From the NCBI GenBank assembly GCA_029203165.1, contig CP119308.1:682001-746000 (forward strand): a stretch of DNA of 64,000 nt, read 5' to 3'. Shown in pieces: positions 36,158-45,221 of the stretch. Origin of the DNA: Candidatus Microbacterium colombiense. Lineage in GTDB: Bacteria; Actinomycetota; Actinomycetes; Actinomycetales; Microbacteriaceae. The translations under genes were made by a program, and so were the position numbers. The notes under the pieces were generated by a model. The model made no database searches, was not told the origin of the DNA, and saw only the letters and a list, made by a program, of their open reading frames with translations. How positions within the stretch are numbered: the first letter of the stretch is position 1; each line of letters begins with the position of its first letter.

Positions 36158-36787
36158 ATGTCCATTCCCTACACGCTCCCCGAGCTCCCCTACGACTTCT
36201 CGGCGCTGGAGCCGCACATCTCCGGCAAGATCATGGAGCTGCACCACTCCAAGCACCACCAGGCCTACGTCACGGGTGCGAACACCGCGCTCGAGCAGCT
36301 CGCCGCCGCGCGCGAGTCGGGCAACCTGGCCCCCGTCAACAAGCTCGAGAAGGACCTCGCGTTCAACCTCGGCGGACACATCAACCACTCCGTGTTCTGG
36401 CAGAACCTGTCGCCGGAGGGCGGCGGGAACCCCGAGGGCGAGTTGGAAGCCGCACTGGCGGACGAGTTCGGTTCGATCGACGCGTTCCGCGCGCACTTCA
36501 CCGCCACGGCACTCGGCGTGCAGGGCTCCGGTTGGGCCGTGCTCGCCTGGGACAGCCTGGGCGAGCGCCCGGTGATCTTCCAGCTGTTCGACCAGCAGGG
36601 CAACGCCCCGCTCGGCGTCACGCCGCTGCTGCAGCTCGACGTGTGGGAGCACGCCTACTACCTCGACTACCTCAACGTGCGCGCCGACTACGTCAAGGCG
36701 TTCTGGAACATCGTGAACTGGGCCGACGTGCAGCGTCGGTTCGCCGCGGCCCGCACGGCCACGCAGGGCCTCATCGTCGGCCACTGA
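36158..36787 (+). CDS. sodA: Superoxide dismutase (Mn/Fe)
   Basis: 209 residues. Metal ligands in KIMELHHSKHHQAYV, NHSVFW, and LDVWEHAYYLDYLN; AWVLLAWD-type region present. Removes superoxide. Fe versus Mn cannot be fixed by eye, though GGHINHSVFW and the QGNAPLG stretch suit the Mn type. RBS AAAGGAAC upstream; 40 nt after the flavin reductase, so probably part of the SoxR-controlled run. Confidence 0.97.
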   Translation: MSIPYTLPELPYDFSALEPHISGKIMELHHSKHHQAYVTGANTALEQLAAARESGNLAPVNKLEKDLAFNLGGHINHSVFWQNLSPEGGGNPEGELEAALADEFGSIDAFRAHFTATALGVQGSGWAVLAWDSLGERPVIFQLFDQQGNAPLGVTPLLQLDVWEHAYYLDYLNVRADYVKAFWNIVNWADVQRRFAAARTATQGLIVGH

Positions 36788-36805
36788 TCCGCGATCGCTG
36801 AGGGA

Positions 36806-36836
36806 GGGCCCCGGGGATGCGTTCCCGGGGACCTTT
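36806..36836 (+). terminator. Rho-independent-like terminator after sodA
   Basis: GGGCCCCGGGGA (36806-36817) pairs with TTCCCGGGGACC (36822-36833) around a TGCG loop with one mismatch and one G-U, followed by TTT. It lies 19 bp after the sodA stop. Confidence 0.75.
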
Positions 36837-36925
36837 CGTGCGCTGATGCGTGCTGATGTGTCAGCGCGTTACGCCGCATCACGCCGTCCGGCCCCGGTGC
36901 CTCCGGGGTGACCTAGCGTGGCGGT

Positions 36926-37879
36926 ATGACTGCTGAGCCCCGCGTGTACGTGATCCACGAGAACGCCGAATGGTTCCCGCCGTTCGCCGCGGCCTTCGAG
37001 GCCGAAGGCGTGCCGGCGCAGGAGTGGCTGCTGACCGACGGGTCGATCGACCTGTCGGCGGAGCCGCCCGCCGGAGTGTTCTGGTCGCGGCTCAGCGCCT
37101 CGGCGCACACGCGCGACCACGGCGACTCGAAGGAGTACGGCCGTGCGGTGCTGCGCTGGCTCGAGGCATCGGGTCGAACGGTCGTCAACGGCAGTGGCGT
37201 GCTCGAGCTCGAGGTGAGCAAGGCCGCGCAGCATGCGGCGCTGCAGCGCGCGGGCATCGTCGTGCCGCAGACGGTCGCCGTGTTCGGCACCGCGGCCTTG
37301 AAGGAGCGCGCGCGGGAGTTCTCGGCCCCATTCATCAGCAAGCACAACCAGGGCGGCAAGGGCCTGGGCGTGCGCCGCCACGACAGCCACGACGAGTTCG
37401 ACGCCTGGGTCGACGGGCCGGAGTTCGAGCCCTCGCCCGACGGCATCACGCTGCTGCAGGAGAACCTCTTCGCGGCCGCTCCCTTCGTCACGCGGGTCGA
37501 GTTCGCCGGAGGGGAGTTCGTCTACGCGGTGCGCGTCGACACCAGCGCCGGCAGCTTCGAGCTGTGCCCGGCCGAGGCCTGCGCGCTTCCCGGGGCTGAC
37601 GGGGTGGAGCCGGAGCCGCTGTTCCGCATCCGCGAGGAGATCACGGCGGAGCACCCGCTCGTGCAGCAGTACCTGGCCTTCCTGCGGGACGCCGGGATCA
37701 CGGTCGCCGGCATCGAGTTCATCGAGACCGTCGACGGACGCCTCGTCACTTACGACGTGAACACCAACACGAACTACAACCCCGACGTCGAGGCGACATC
37801 ACCTGCCTCGGGCCCGCGCACGATCGCGCAGTACCTCGGCGGGTTGCTGGTGCGCGACGCGGAGCCCGTTCCGGCCTGA
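36926..37879 (+). CDS. RimK-type ATP-grasp protein
   Basis: 317 residues. ATP-grasp features: FISKHNQGGKGLGVR (phosphate-binding loop), LLQENLFAAAPFVTRVEFAGGEF, and the Mg-binding TYDVNTNTNYN near residues 270-280. Such enzymes make peptide- or amide-like bonds (RimK, D-Ala-D-Ala ligase relatives), but the substrate is not evident. Its first 90 residues form a pre-ATP domain. Leaderless-type start: TAGCGT then 6 nt then ATG. Stands alone, ending next to repeat copy 3. Confidence 0.8.
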   Translation: MTAEPRVYVIHENAEWFPPFAAAFEAEGVPAQEWLLTDGSIDLSAEPPAGVFWSRLSASAHTRDHGDSKEYGRAVLRWLEASGRTVVNGSGVLELEVSKAAQHAALQRAGIVVPQTVAVFGTAALKERAREFSAPFISKHNQGGKGLGVRRHDSHDEFDAWVDGPEFEPSPDGITLLQENLFAAAPFVTRVEFAGGEFVYAVRVDTSAGSFELCPAEACALPGADGVEPEPLFRIREEITAEHPLVQQYLAFLRDAGITVAGIEFIETVDGRLVTYDVNTNTNYNPDVEATSPASGPRTIAQYLGGLLVRDAEPVPA

Positions 37880-37914
37880 GTCCCGGCGGCCCGGGGTTCT
37901 GCCGGCCGCGTCGC

Positions 37915-38017
37915 GTTCATAACTCCTCAAAAAACTCGCCTCAATGGCCCGAAAAGCCCCGAATCCGCGGATTCGGGGGCTTTTCTCCGGAGTTATGAAC
38001 AGTCCGGAGCTATGAAC
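37915..38017. repeat. Palindromic repeat family A, copy 3, with an extra half-site
   Basis: Left end GTTCATAACTCCTCA (37915-37929), right end CTCCGGAGTTATGAAC (to 38000), then a further right-type half-site TCCGGAGCTATGAAC at 38003-38017. It lies between the convergent ATP-grasp and permease genes and its interior contains a strong hairpin terminator. Confidence 0.88.
37952..37984. terminator. Bidirectional hairpin terminator inside repeat copy 3
   Basis: AAAAGCCCCGAATCC (from 37952) is inverted in GGATTCGGGGGCTTTT (to 37984) with one extra G. A runs on one side and T runs on the other give a U-tract in both directions, suited to the convergent genes flanking it. Confidence 0.85.
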
Positions 38018-38033
38018 AGCCAGCGGCCGGCAC

Positions 38034-38861
38034 CTACTTGCCGCTGCCGGTGATCACGCCCTCCTTGACGTACCGCTGTGCCGCGAGCACCAGCATGAGC
38101 GCGGGCAGGCTGGCGATGAGCGACGCGGCCATGGTCGCGGCCCAGGTGTTGAGGTTCGAGTTCGCGAGCGCGTAGATGAACACCGTGACCGGATACATGT
38201 CGGTCTTCGTCACGAGCGTGAGGCCGAACAGCAGGTCGCCCCACGAGAACAGGAACGTGAACACCCCGGCCGTGATGATGGCGTTGCGCGAGAGCGGCAC
38301 CACGATGCGCCACAGCGTGCCGAGTGGCCCCAGCCCGTCGAGCGTCGCCGCCTCGATCACCTCGGTGTCGAAGCGCAGCATGAACGAGCGCAGCAGGATG
38401 ATCGCGAACGGGATGCCGGCGGTCGAGTTCGCCAGGATCAGCCCGAGGTAACTGTTGAGCACGCCCCAGGTGTTGAACATCGCGTAGAAGGAGTTCGCCA
38501 GCACGATGCTCGGGATCATCTGCGCGAGCAGCAGCAGCACGAGCCCGAGGCTCACCGATCGTGACCGCAGTCGGCTCAGCGCGTAGGCGCCGGGCACCGC
38601 GACGATCAACGTGAGCAGCACCGATCCGAGTGCGGTGATCAGGCTGACGCGGAGCCCTTCGAGCCCGCCGTCCTCGAACGCGGTGACGTAGCCCTCGAGC
38701 GCCGGGGCGCTGGGGAACCACTCGGTGTCGGTCGAGTTCGCACCCGGCTGGAGGGATGCCGAGACCATCCAGTACACCGGGAACAGGTACACGATGAGGA
38801 TGGCGACCGTGAGGACGGTCCAGAACCATCCGCGCCCTCGTCGGGAGATCTGCGGCCTCAT
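38034..38861 (-). CDS. Sugar-type ABC transporter permease (MalG-like)
   Basis: 275 residues with six membrane spans and the MalG-type EAA loop EVIEAATLDGLGPLGTLWRIVVPLSRN. Starts at ATG 38861, overlapping the other permease by 4 nt. Forms an importer with the MalF-like permease and binding protein upstream; no ATPase gene is present, so a shared MsmK-type ATPase elsewhere is implied. Substrate unknown. Confidence 0.92.
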   Translation of the reverse strand: MRPQISRRGRGWFWTVLTVAILIVYLFPVYWMVSASLQPGANSTDTEWFPSAPALEGYVTAFEDGGLEGLRVSLITALGSVLLTLIVAVPGAYALSRLRSRSVSLGLVLLLLAQMIPSIVLANSFYAMFNTWGVLNSYLGLILANSTAGIPFAIILLRSFMLRFDTEVIEAATLDGLGPLGTLWRIVVPLSRNAIITAGVFTFLFSWGDLLFGLTLVTKTDMYPVTVFIYALANSNLNTWAATMAASLIASLPALMLVLAAQRYVKEGVITGSGK

Positions 38862-39805
38862 CGCTCCGCACGCTCCCGCCGCGCCGACAGCCAGGTATAG
38901 ACGATCGCGAAGCCCAGGCTGATGACGAGCAGCAGCATGCCGTAGGCGCCGGCGTGGCCGAACTCGAACAGCTGGAAGGCCGAGCGGTACGACAGCACGC
39001 CGAGCGTCATGGTGCTGTTCGCCGGTCCGCCCTGTGTGAGCGCGAGCACGAGGTCGACGATGAGCAGGTTGAACACCACGCTCATGACGACCAGCACCGA
39101 GATCACGGGCCAGATGCTCGGGATGATGATGTGCAGCAGTCGCTTGCCCGCGCCGGCACCGTCGAGCGCGGCGGCCTCCAGATGCTCGGCCGGCACCTGC
39201 TTGAGGGCCGCGGCGAGGATGGTGGACCAGTAGGGCAGGCTCGCCCAGACGGCGACGATGATGACGCAGGCGAGGGCCGTGGTCGGGTCGGCCAGCCAGG
39301 CGTTCGTGGGGAGTCCGAGCGTGCGGAGCACGTCGTTGATGGCGCCGTCGCCGGCGAGCAGCGACTTCCAGATAGTCGCCACGACCACGGCGGGCAGCAG
39401 CCACGGGATGAGGATGAGGGCAGGAAGCCAGCGGCTGCCGGGAAACCGCCGGGTGAACAGCAGCGCGAGGGCCATGCCGATCACGAGTTCGGCGCTCACG
39501 GCGACGACGGTGATGGTGAGCGTGTTCACGATGGCGATGCCGGTCGCGTCGGCGCGGAAGATCTCGAGGAAGTTCTGGAAGCCCACGAACGGGGCGTCGC
39601 CGGTGATGAACGTGCCGGTCGTGAAGTCGGTCGTGCTCATGAACACGCCGTAGCCGAGCGGGAAGAGGAAGAAGATGGCGAAGAACACGATCGCGGGCAC
39701 GAGGAATGCCCACAGCTCGAGGTTCCTGCGCCGCACCAGAGTCAGGCCGAAGCGGCCGGAGACGGAAGTCCCCGGCCGCTTCGGCGCCGTCGCGACTGAG
39801 GTCAT
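38858..39805 (-). CDS. Sugar-type ABC transporter permease (MalF-like)
   Basis: 315 residues: basic N-terminus, six membrane spans, the P-loop-facing EAA motif EHLEAAALDGAGAGKRLLHIIIPSIWP. ATG 39805 chosen because it overlaps the binding-protein stop. Works with the MalG-like permease. Confidence 0.92.
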   Translation of the reverse strand: MTSVATAPKRPGTSVSGRFGLTLVRRRNLELWAFLVPAIVFFAIFFLFPLGYGVFMSTTDFTTGTFITGDAPFVGFQNFLEIFRADATGIAIVNTLTITVVAVSAELVIGMALALLFTRRFPGSRWLPALILIPWLLPAVVVATIWKSLLAGDGAINDVLRTLGLPTNAWLADPTTALACVIIVAVWASLPYWSTILAAALKQVPAEHLEAAALDGAGAGKRLLHIIIPSIWPVISVLVVMSVVFNLLIVDLVLALTQGGPANSTMTLGVLSYRSAFQLFEFGHAGAYGMLLLVISLGFAIVYTWLSARRERAER

Positions 39806-41055
39806 CAGCCCTGGTCGGCCTTGCTCAATGCTTCCTCGGCGCTCACGCCGTTGACGGTCGCGTTCTGCAACGCGTCGACGTACTTCTGCTGCAGGGCGTT
39901 CCACTCGGTGCCCAGCGACGCCGGGTTGAAGGCGTTCTCGACCGGGGTGACGAACGCCTCGGCGGCGGGGACCTGCTCGACGAACGCGGCCTGCGCCGAG
40001 GTCAAAGCGGGCACGTAGCCGCCCTTCACCGCGGTGTCGATCTGGTTCTCCTCGGCGGCACGGCACTCGACCAGTGCGGCTGCGGCCTTCTCGCGCTTCT
40101 CATCGGCCTGCACGGCGACGCCGTAGGCGTAACCGAGGAGTCCGACGCTGCTCTTGTCGGCGCTGGTGCCGGCCGGGATCGAGAACGTGCCGTACTCGAA
40201 GCCGAGGCTCGTGTCGACGAGGTTCCAGGGGCCGGAGACCGTGATGGCCGCCTTGCCGGACTTCCACTGGTCGATGCCGTCCCAGCCCCAGTTCACGAAC
40301 TCCTTCGACAGGCTGCCGTCGTCGACGAGGGTCTTGTAGAGGTCGATCGCGGCCACGGCGCCATCGCTGGTCACCTCGGCGGGGTCGCCGCCGGCGCTCA
40401 GCAGGAAGGGCAGGAAGTACGACGAGGTCGAGCCGTCGCCGGCGATGCCGGGCAGTGCGATGCCGTAGTGGTCGGCGGTGGTCGCGGCCTTCGCCGCGGC
40501 GATGAGCTCGTCGAACGTGGTCGGCAGCTCGGTGATGCCGGCCTCCTCGAAGAGCGCCTTGTTGTAGAAGATCGAGTAGTCCTCGACCTGCACGGGAAGG
40601 CCGTAGAGCTTCTCGTCGTAGGTGCCGAGGTCGGCGACCGAGTCGGCGAGGCCGTCGGTCTTGAGTCCGAGCTCACCGAGGTCGGCGAGCACGCCCTGGG
40701 CGGCGAGCTGCGGCAGCTGCGTGTCGGTGTTCAGCAGCGCGATGTCGGGGAGCGACTTCGAGCTCGCGGCCTGCAGCAGGCTCGTGGTGTAGTCACCCGA
40801 CAGGGTCTGCACGTCGACCGTGATGTCGAGGTCGGCGGCGCACTGCTCGAAGTACTCCTTCTGCAGCGTCTGGTACGGATCGAAGTCGATGTTGTTCCAG
40901 ACCGTCAGCTCGACGCCCGAGAAGTCGGTGTCGTCGCCGTCGGCGGTGCTGGCGGGGGTGGCGGTGCCGGAACATCCGGCGAGGAGGACGACGGTCGCGA
41001 GCCCGGCGGAGGCCGAGAGCGCGACGCGGGACGCGCGCGTGCGGAGGGTGCTCAT
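39805..41055 (-). CDS. ABC transporter substrate-binding lipoprotein (MalE/UgpB-like)
   Basis: 416 residues. Lipobox LAGC (Cys28) and a family-1 solute-binding fold (VELTVWNNIDFDPYQTL, FYNKALFEEAGITELPTTFDELI, AITVSGPWNLV). Family-1 proteins usually bind sugars or glycerol-phosphodiesters. The ligand is uncertain because the neighbours encode sulfur/nucleoside-type enzymes rather than glycosidases; 156 bp separate it from the monooxygenase upstream, which may carry its own promoter. Confidence 0.9.
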   Translation of the reverse strand: MSTLRTRASRVALSASAGLATVVLLAGCSGTATPASTADGDDTDFSGVELTVWNNIDFDPYQTLQKEYFEQCAADLDITVDVQTLSGDYTTSLLQAASSKSLPDIALLNTDTQLPQLAAQGVLADLGELGLKTDGLADSVADLGTYDEKLYGLPVQVEDYSIFYNKALFEEAGITELPTTFDELIAAAKAATTADHYGIALPGIAGDGSTSSYFLPFLLSAGGDPAEVTSDGAVAAIDLYKTLVDDGSLSKEFVNWGWDGIDQWKSGKAAITVSGPWNLVDTSLGFEYGTFSIPAGTSADKSSVGLLGYAYGVAVQADEKREKAAAALVECRAAEENQIDTAVKGGYVPALTSAQAAFVEQVPAAEAFVTPVENAFNPASLGTEWNALQQKYVDALQNATVNGVSAEEALSKADQG

Positions 41056-41211
41056 GAGGGGGTACGGGGTCCTTAGCTCGATCGGGCTGTGACCGATCGT
41101 CGGGAGAAGGCGGCGGATGCCGTGGCACGAGTCTCGTGGAGAGGGGGGCGTGCGGTCACGAACTCGGACACATGACGAAATGATCCGACGCAGATCGTCA
41201 CGCCGGGCGGC

Positions 41212-42579
41212 TCAGCGTCGTCGCGCACCGCCCGGGTGGTCGCGCAGCAGGCGATCCGAGCCGTCGGTGCGCAGGCGCGAGCGCAGCGTGCCGGAGTTCG
41301 GGAATCCGCCGAACAGCCCGCGTTCGCGCAGGCGGGGCGCGAGCAGCTCGGTGAAGTCGTCGAGGGTGCCCGGCGAGAGGAACTGGTGCAGCAGGAAGCC
41401 GTCGACCCCCGACTCGTCGACGAACTCCTCGATGTTCGCGGCGACCTCGTCGGGCGTGCCGATGAACCGGTCGTCGGCGAACGCCGTGACCGAGGCGAAC
41501 CGCTGCCGCACGTCTCCCGCGGTGAGCGGCGGAGCATCCGTCCGCGTCTCCTTCGTCTGCGTGTGCGTGGTCGACTGTTTCGCGATCGGCTCGTCGTCGG
41601 CGTACCTGCTGAAGTCGACGCCGCTCCAGCCCGCGTAGGCCGCGAGCTGGGCGTCGGCGTTGTAGTGCGACTGGTAGCCGTCGAGGTTCTCCTGCACCTC
41701 GACCCTGGTGCGGGCGAGCACGGGGTTCATGCCCACCACCGCGCGGATCTGCTCGGGGTCGCGACCGAGTTCGGCGGCACGGGCACGGATGCCGGCGAGG
41801 CCGGCCTTGATCGCCTGCGGATCGGAGTCGCCCACGAAGATCAGTTCGGCATGGCGTGCGGCGAACTCCCGCCCGCGGGGCGACCAGCCGGCCTGGATCA
41901 GGTACGGCGTGCGCTGCGGCGACGGCGCGCTGAGGTGCGGCCCTGCCACGCGGAAGTGCGCGCCCTCGTGGTCGATCCGATGCACCTTCGACGGATCTGC
42001 GAACAGCGGCCGCTCCTTGCTGCCGACGAAGGCGTCGTCCTCCCAGCTGCGCTCCCACAGGTCGTAGACCACTTCGAGGAACTCGTCGGCGCGGTCGTAG
42101 CGGCTGTCGTGCGCCATCACGTCGAGTCCGAAGTTCGCCGCGGCACCGGGCAGGTACGAGGTCACGATGTTCCACGCGATGCGTCCGTCGGTGAGGTGGT
42201 CGAGCGTGCTGAAGCGGCGGGCATGTGCGAAGGGGTGCTCGTAGGTCGTCGACACGGTGGCGCCGAACGCGATGCGCTCGGTCACGGCGGCCAGAGCGGG
42301 GATGTGCAGCAGCGGGTCATGGGCCGGCAGCTCGACGCCCCACTCCAGTGCGGTCGCCGCGCCCCCGCGATAGGTGTCATAGAGGCCGAGCACGTCGCCG
42401 AAGAAGAACAGGTCGAAACCGGCATCCTCCGCGCGGCGGCCGAGGTCGAGCCAGTAGCGCAGCGAGGTCGCGCCGAGCCTCTCGTCGGCCGGATGCGTCC
42501 ACAGGCTCACGGCTCCGGAGCCGTTGCCCACGCAGGCCTGCTCGTACAGGCCGTACATCAGGGGGCGTCGTTCGGTCAT
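41212..42579 (-). CDS. NtaA/SnaA/DszA-type FMN-dependent monooxygenase
   Basis: 455 residues, usual length of the family. Motifs: AEDAGFDLFFFGDVLG, GRIAWNIVTSYLPGAAANFGL, RYDRADEFLEVVYDLW, PYLIQAGWSPRGREFAARHAE, FIGTPDEVAANIEEFVDESGVDGFLL. These luciferase-fold enzymes use FMNH2 and O2 to cleave C-S or C-N bonds (DszA, DmoA, NtaA). A reductase is needed; none is adjacent, but a flavin reductase lies at 35.6 kb. Overlaps the amidohydrolase upstream by 4 nt. The exact substrate is unknown. Confidence 0.88.
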   Translation of the reverse strand: MTERRPLMYGLYEQACVGNGSGAVSLWTHPADERLGATSLRYWLDLGRRAEDAGFDLFFFGDVLGLYDTYRGGAATALEWGVELPAHDPLLHIPALAAVTERIAFGATVSTTYEHPFAHARRFSTLDHLTDGRIAWNIVTSYLPGAAANFGLDVMAHDSRYDRADEFLEVVYDLWERSWEDDAFVGSKERPLFADPSKVHRIDHEGAHFRVAGPHLSAPSPQRTPYLIQAGWSPRGREFAARHAELIFVGDSDPQAIKAGLAGIRARAAELGRDPEQIRAVVGMNPVLARTRVEVQENLDGYQSHYNADAQLAAYAGWSGVDFSRYADDEPIAKQSTTHTQTKETRTDAPPLTAGDVRQRFASVTAFADDRFIGTPDEVAANIEEFVDESGVDGFLLHQFLSPGTLDDFTELLAPRLRERGLFGGFPNSGTLRSRLRTDGSDRLLRDHPGGARRR

Positions 42580-43889
42580 GCGCGTACTCCATTCGCGGGG
42601 GCGGCGATCGCGGATGCCGCGGTCCAGAGGGTCGTGCCGTCGACGATGGTCGCCGTCGCCTGTGGGGTGCTCTCGATCAGTTCGGCGAGCGCATCGCGGG
42701 CAGAGGATGCCGTCACGGCGAACACCGCGAGATCGGCCCGGGCGCCGACGGCGAGGGTGCCGCTGGGCGCGGTGCCGCCGTCGAGGCCGAGGGCGCGGGC
42801 GCCACCCGCCGTCGCGGCGTGCAGCAGCCGGGTGTGCAGGTCTTCGCCGGTGTACCTCTGGGCCCGCGCGAGGCGGTGCAGCTCGGCGACGTCGTCGAGC
42901 ACGTTCAGCGACGGCGACGACGACAGCGAGTCGGTACCCACGCCGATCGGGTTGCCCTCGCGCAGATAGTCGGCGATGGGGGGAGCGTCGAGTCCGATCA
43001 CGGCGTTCGAGCGTGGACACAGCGCGACCGAGACCCCGCGTTCGCGCAGCAGGGCGCGGTCGTCGGCGTCGACGTAGATGCCGTGTGCGAGGTGCGAGTG
43101 CGGGGTGAGCACGCCGACCGTGTCGAGGTAGTCCACCACACCGCGGCCCGACCCGCCGCCCGACAGCAGCTGCATGTCGGAGTGCCCGAGTCCGCGCCAC
43201 CGGTCGGCCAGCGCACCCGTGCCGAAGCGCGCGAACTCGTCTTCCGACGCCGATTCGGCCGCGTGGATGTGCAGCCGCACGCCGTGCTGTTCGGCGAGCT
43301 GCTGGAGCGAGCGGAACACATCGGTGTCGAGCGAGTAGATCGCGTGCGGCGAGAGTCCGGTCGCGGGAGGCGCGGGCAATGCGCCGAGCTCGGCGAGCAC
43401 ACGGTCGGCGCCGTCGCGCTCCCAGGCGGCGCGCTTCCAGCCGAACACCTCCCAGAACACGACGCCGTGCAGGCCGGCGTCGTGCACGGCGCCGCCCGCC
43501 GCGGGGTCGGTGACGATCTCGGCGACCGCAGTGGTGCCGGACTCGATCGACAGCCGCACGCCCTCTGCCGCCGAGGCCGCCCAGTCGTGCTCGGTGCGGT
43601 AGCCCTTCTCGAACGCCAGCGCCCAGGTCTCGAAGCTCGGGTAGGACCCGCGGCCGACCTCGGCCATGTCGGTGTACTGCAGGTGGGTGTGCGCGTTCAC
43701 GAGTCCCGGAGTCAGCGCACCCTGCCACTCGCGGCGTTCGCCGACGGCATCCCCCAGCTCGGAGGTCAGGGAGTCGTGGGTGCCGACGGCCACGATGCGA
43801 CCGTCGCGCACCGCGACGGCGCCGTCGACGATCGGAGTGGAGCCGACGGGGAACACCACGGGGGCGCGGTGGAGGGTCATGCTGCTCAT
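42576..43889 (-). CDS. Amidohydrolase of the SsnA/TrzA/MtaD type
   Basis: About 437 residues from ATG 43889 (a TTG at 43907 is also possible). Metal ligands: NAHTHLQYT (HxH), LHIHAAES, HGIYVDADD-type His region and GTDSLSS. The group includes 5'-methylthioadenosine/S-adenosylhomocysteine deaminase and aminodeoxyfutalosine deaminase. Its company (S-adenosylhomocysteinase-like gene upstream, nucleoside hydrolase further on) makes deamination of an adenosyl thioether a reasonable guess, not shown. Coupled to the downstream monooxygenase. Confidence 0.82.
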   Translation of the reverse strand: MSSMTLHRAPVVFPVGSTPIVDGAVAVRDGRIVAVGTHDSLTSELGDAVGERREWQGALTPGLVNAHTHLQYTDMAEVGRGSYPSFETWALAFEKGYRTEHDWAASAAEGVRLSIESGTTAVAEIVTDPAAGGAVHDAGLHGVVFWEVFGWKRAAWERDGADRVLAELGALPAPPATGLSPHAIYSLDTDVFRSLQQLAEQHGVRLHIHAAESASEDEFARFGTGALADRWRGLGHSDMQLLSGGGSGRGVVDYLDTVGVLTPHSHLAHGIYVDADDRALLRERGVSVALCPRSNAVIGLDAPPIADYLREGNPIGVGTDSLSSSPSLNVLDDVAELHRLARAQRYTGEDLHTRLLHAATAGGARALGLDGGTAPSGTLAVGARADLAVFAVTASSARDALAELIESTPQATATIVDGTTLWTAASAIAAPANGVRA

Positions 43890-43961
43890 GAGGTCCGGTC
43901 TGTTCAAGGCGGGATTCGGCGGGATTCGGATTCGGTGGCGGATCGGTTCGGGGGGCGGCGT

Positions 43962-45221
43962 TCAGGGCGCCGGGTCGTGCGGTCGCCACGAGGCGAGGTA
44001 CTCGCGCTGCGCCGGAGACACGACGTCGAGGCCACCGCCGAAGGCCGCCAACGCCAGCGCGGCGACCCGATCGTCGGCGGCGATCGGCAGCAGGTGCACG
44101 CCGGGGGTGAGGATGCCGCGCTGTGAGAGGAGGTGGTCGACCGCGGCCAACTGCACGCCGAACGACAGGTCCATGACCTGGATCGGATTTCCCTCGGCCG
44201 CGCTCACGTTGATGCAGTGCCCGTCGTCGAGTACGCGCACGTGGCGTCCACTCGGCATCCGCAGCACCGACACGGCGCCGTCGCGTGAGACCTCGACGGC
44301 TCCCTCGTGCCGGGCCTGCTGCAAGGAGATCTCCTGATGGACCCCACCGCCGACCGCGACTGCGGCGCCGTCGGGCAACCGGTGCAGGTGTGCGGCGGTG
44401 ACGGTGTGCGCGATGCCGGTCGTCGAGATGAGCACCTGCGCGTGGGGCACGGCATCCGCCAGCGGCTGCACCCGATAGCCCGCGAAGGCCGCCTGCAGCG
44501 CGGCCACCGGATCGACCTCTGACACGGTCACCCTGGCTCCCAGGGCGGCGGCATGCCGGGCGACTCCGCTGCCCACGCGTCCGAAGCCGGCGACCACCAC
44601 ATCGAGTCCCGCCCAGGAGTCATCGAGCAGATCGGCGACCGCGAGCACCACCGACTGACCGGTGCCGTGCGCGTTGTCGAACAGCGACTTGGTGCGGGCA
44701 TCGTTGGCGGCGACGATCGGAATGCGCAGCTCGCCGAGCCGCTCCATGGTGCGCAGCGGGCGCACGCCACTCGTCGTCTGCTCGGTGGCACCGGCCATCG
44801 CGGGCAGGATGCCGGGGCGGTCGGTGTGGGCGAGACGGATGGTCGACGCCCCGTCGTCGACGATCACCTCGGGGTGATGATCGAGCAGCGCCAGGGCGTT
44901 CTCGCGATCCTGCGCCGCGTCGGCGCTGCGTTGGGCGTAGGTGGGGATGCCCGCATGCACGAGCGCCGCCGCCACCGCATCATCGGTGTCGCGACCGACG
45001 CACGACACCGCGACATCGGCACCGGCCTCGGCGAGCAGCAGGGCGACCGTCGCGGTCTTCGGTTCGAGCACATCGGAGACGGCGATGCGCACGCCGCGCA
45101 CGCGACCGGATGCGGTGAGCTCGGCCGCGAGCGCCGTGGTGGCGGGCATGAAGGTGCGCGCCCAGGCGATGCGTTCGGTGCCCTCGCGCCACAGTGTGGG
45201 GTCGGCGATGTGCCCGGTCAT
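43962..45221 (-). CDS. S-adenosylhomocysteinase-like enzyme
   Basis: 419 residues, about the size of bacterial/archaeal short AHCY. Conserved blocks: VIVDDGAS, TTSGVRPLRTMERLGEL, NDARTKSLFDNAHGTGQS (catalytic Lys/Asp region), VVAGFGRVGSGVARHAAALG (NAD site), EVDPVAALQAAFAGYRV and NVSAAEGNPIQVMDLSFGVQ. The NAD GxGxxG reads GFGRVG. Several usually invariant positions differ, so it may act on a related thioether such as S-inosylhomocysteine. It is coupled to a degenerate paralogue immediately upstream and followed by the amidohydrolase. Confidence 0.85.
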   Translation of the reverse strand: MTGHIADPTLWREGTERIAWARTFMPATTALAAELTASGRVRGVRIAVSDVLEPKTATVALLLAEAGADVAVSCVGRDTDDAVAAALVHAGIPTYAQRSADAAQDRENALALLDHHPEVIVDDGASTIRLAHTDRPGILPAMAGATEQTTSGVRPLRTMERLGELRIPIVAANDARTKSLFDNAHGTGQSVVLAVADLLDDSWAGLDVVVAGFGRVGSGVARHAAALGARVTVSEVDPVAALQAAFAGYRVQPLADAVPHAQVLISTTGIAHTVTAAHLHRLPDGAAVAVGGGVHQEISLQQARHEGAVEVSRDGAVSVLRMPSGRHVRVLDDGHCINVSAAEGNPIQVMDLSFGVQLAAVDHLLSQRGILTPGVHLLPIAADDRVAALALAAFGGGLDVVSPAQREYLASWRPHDPAP

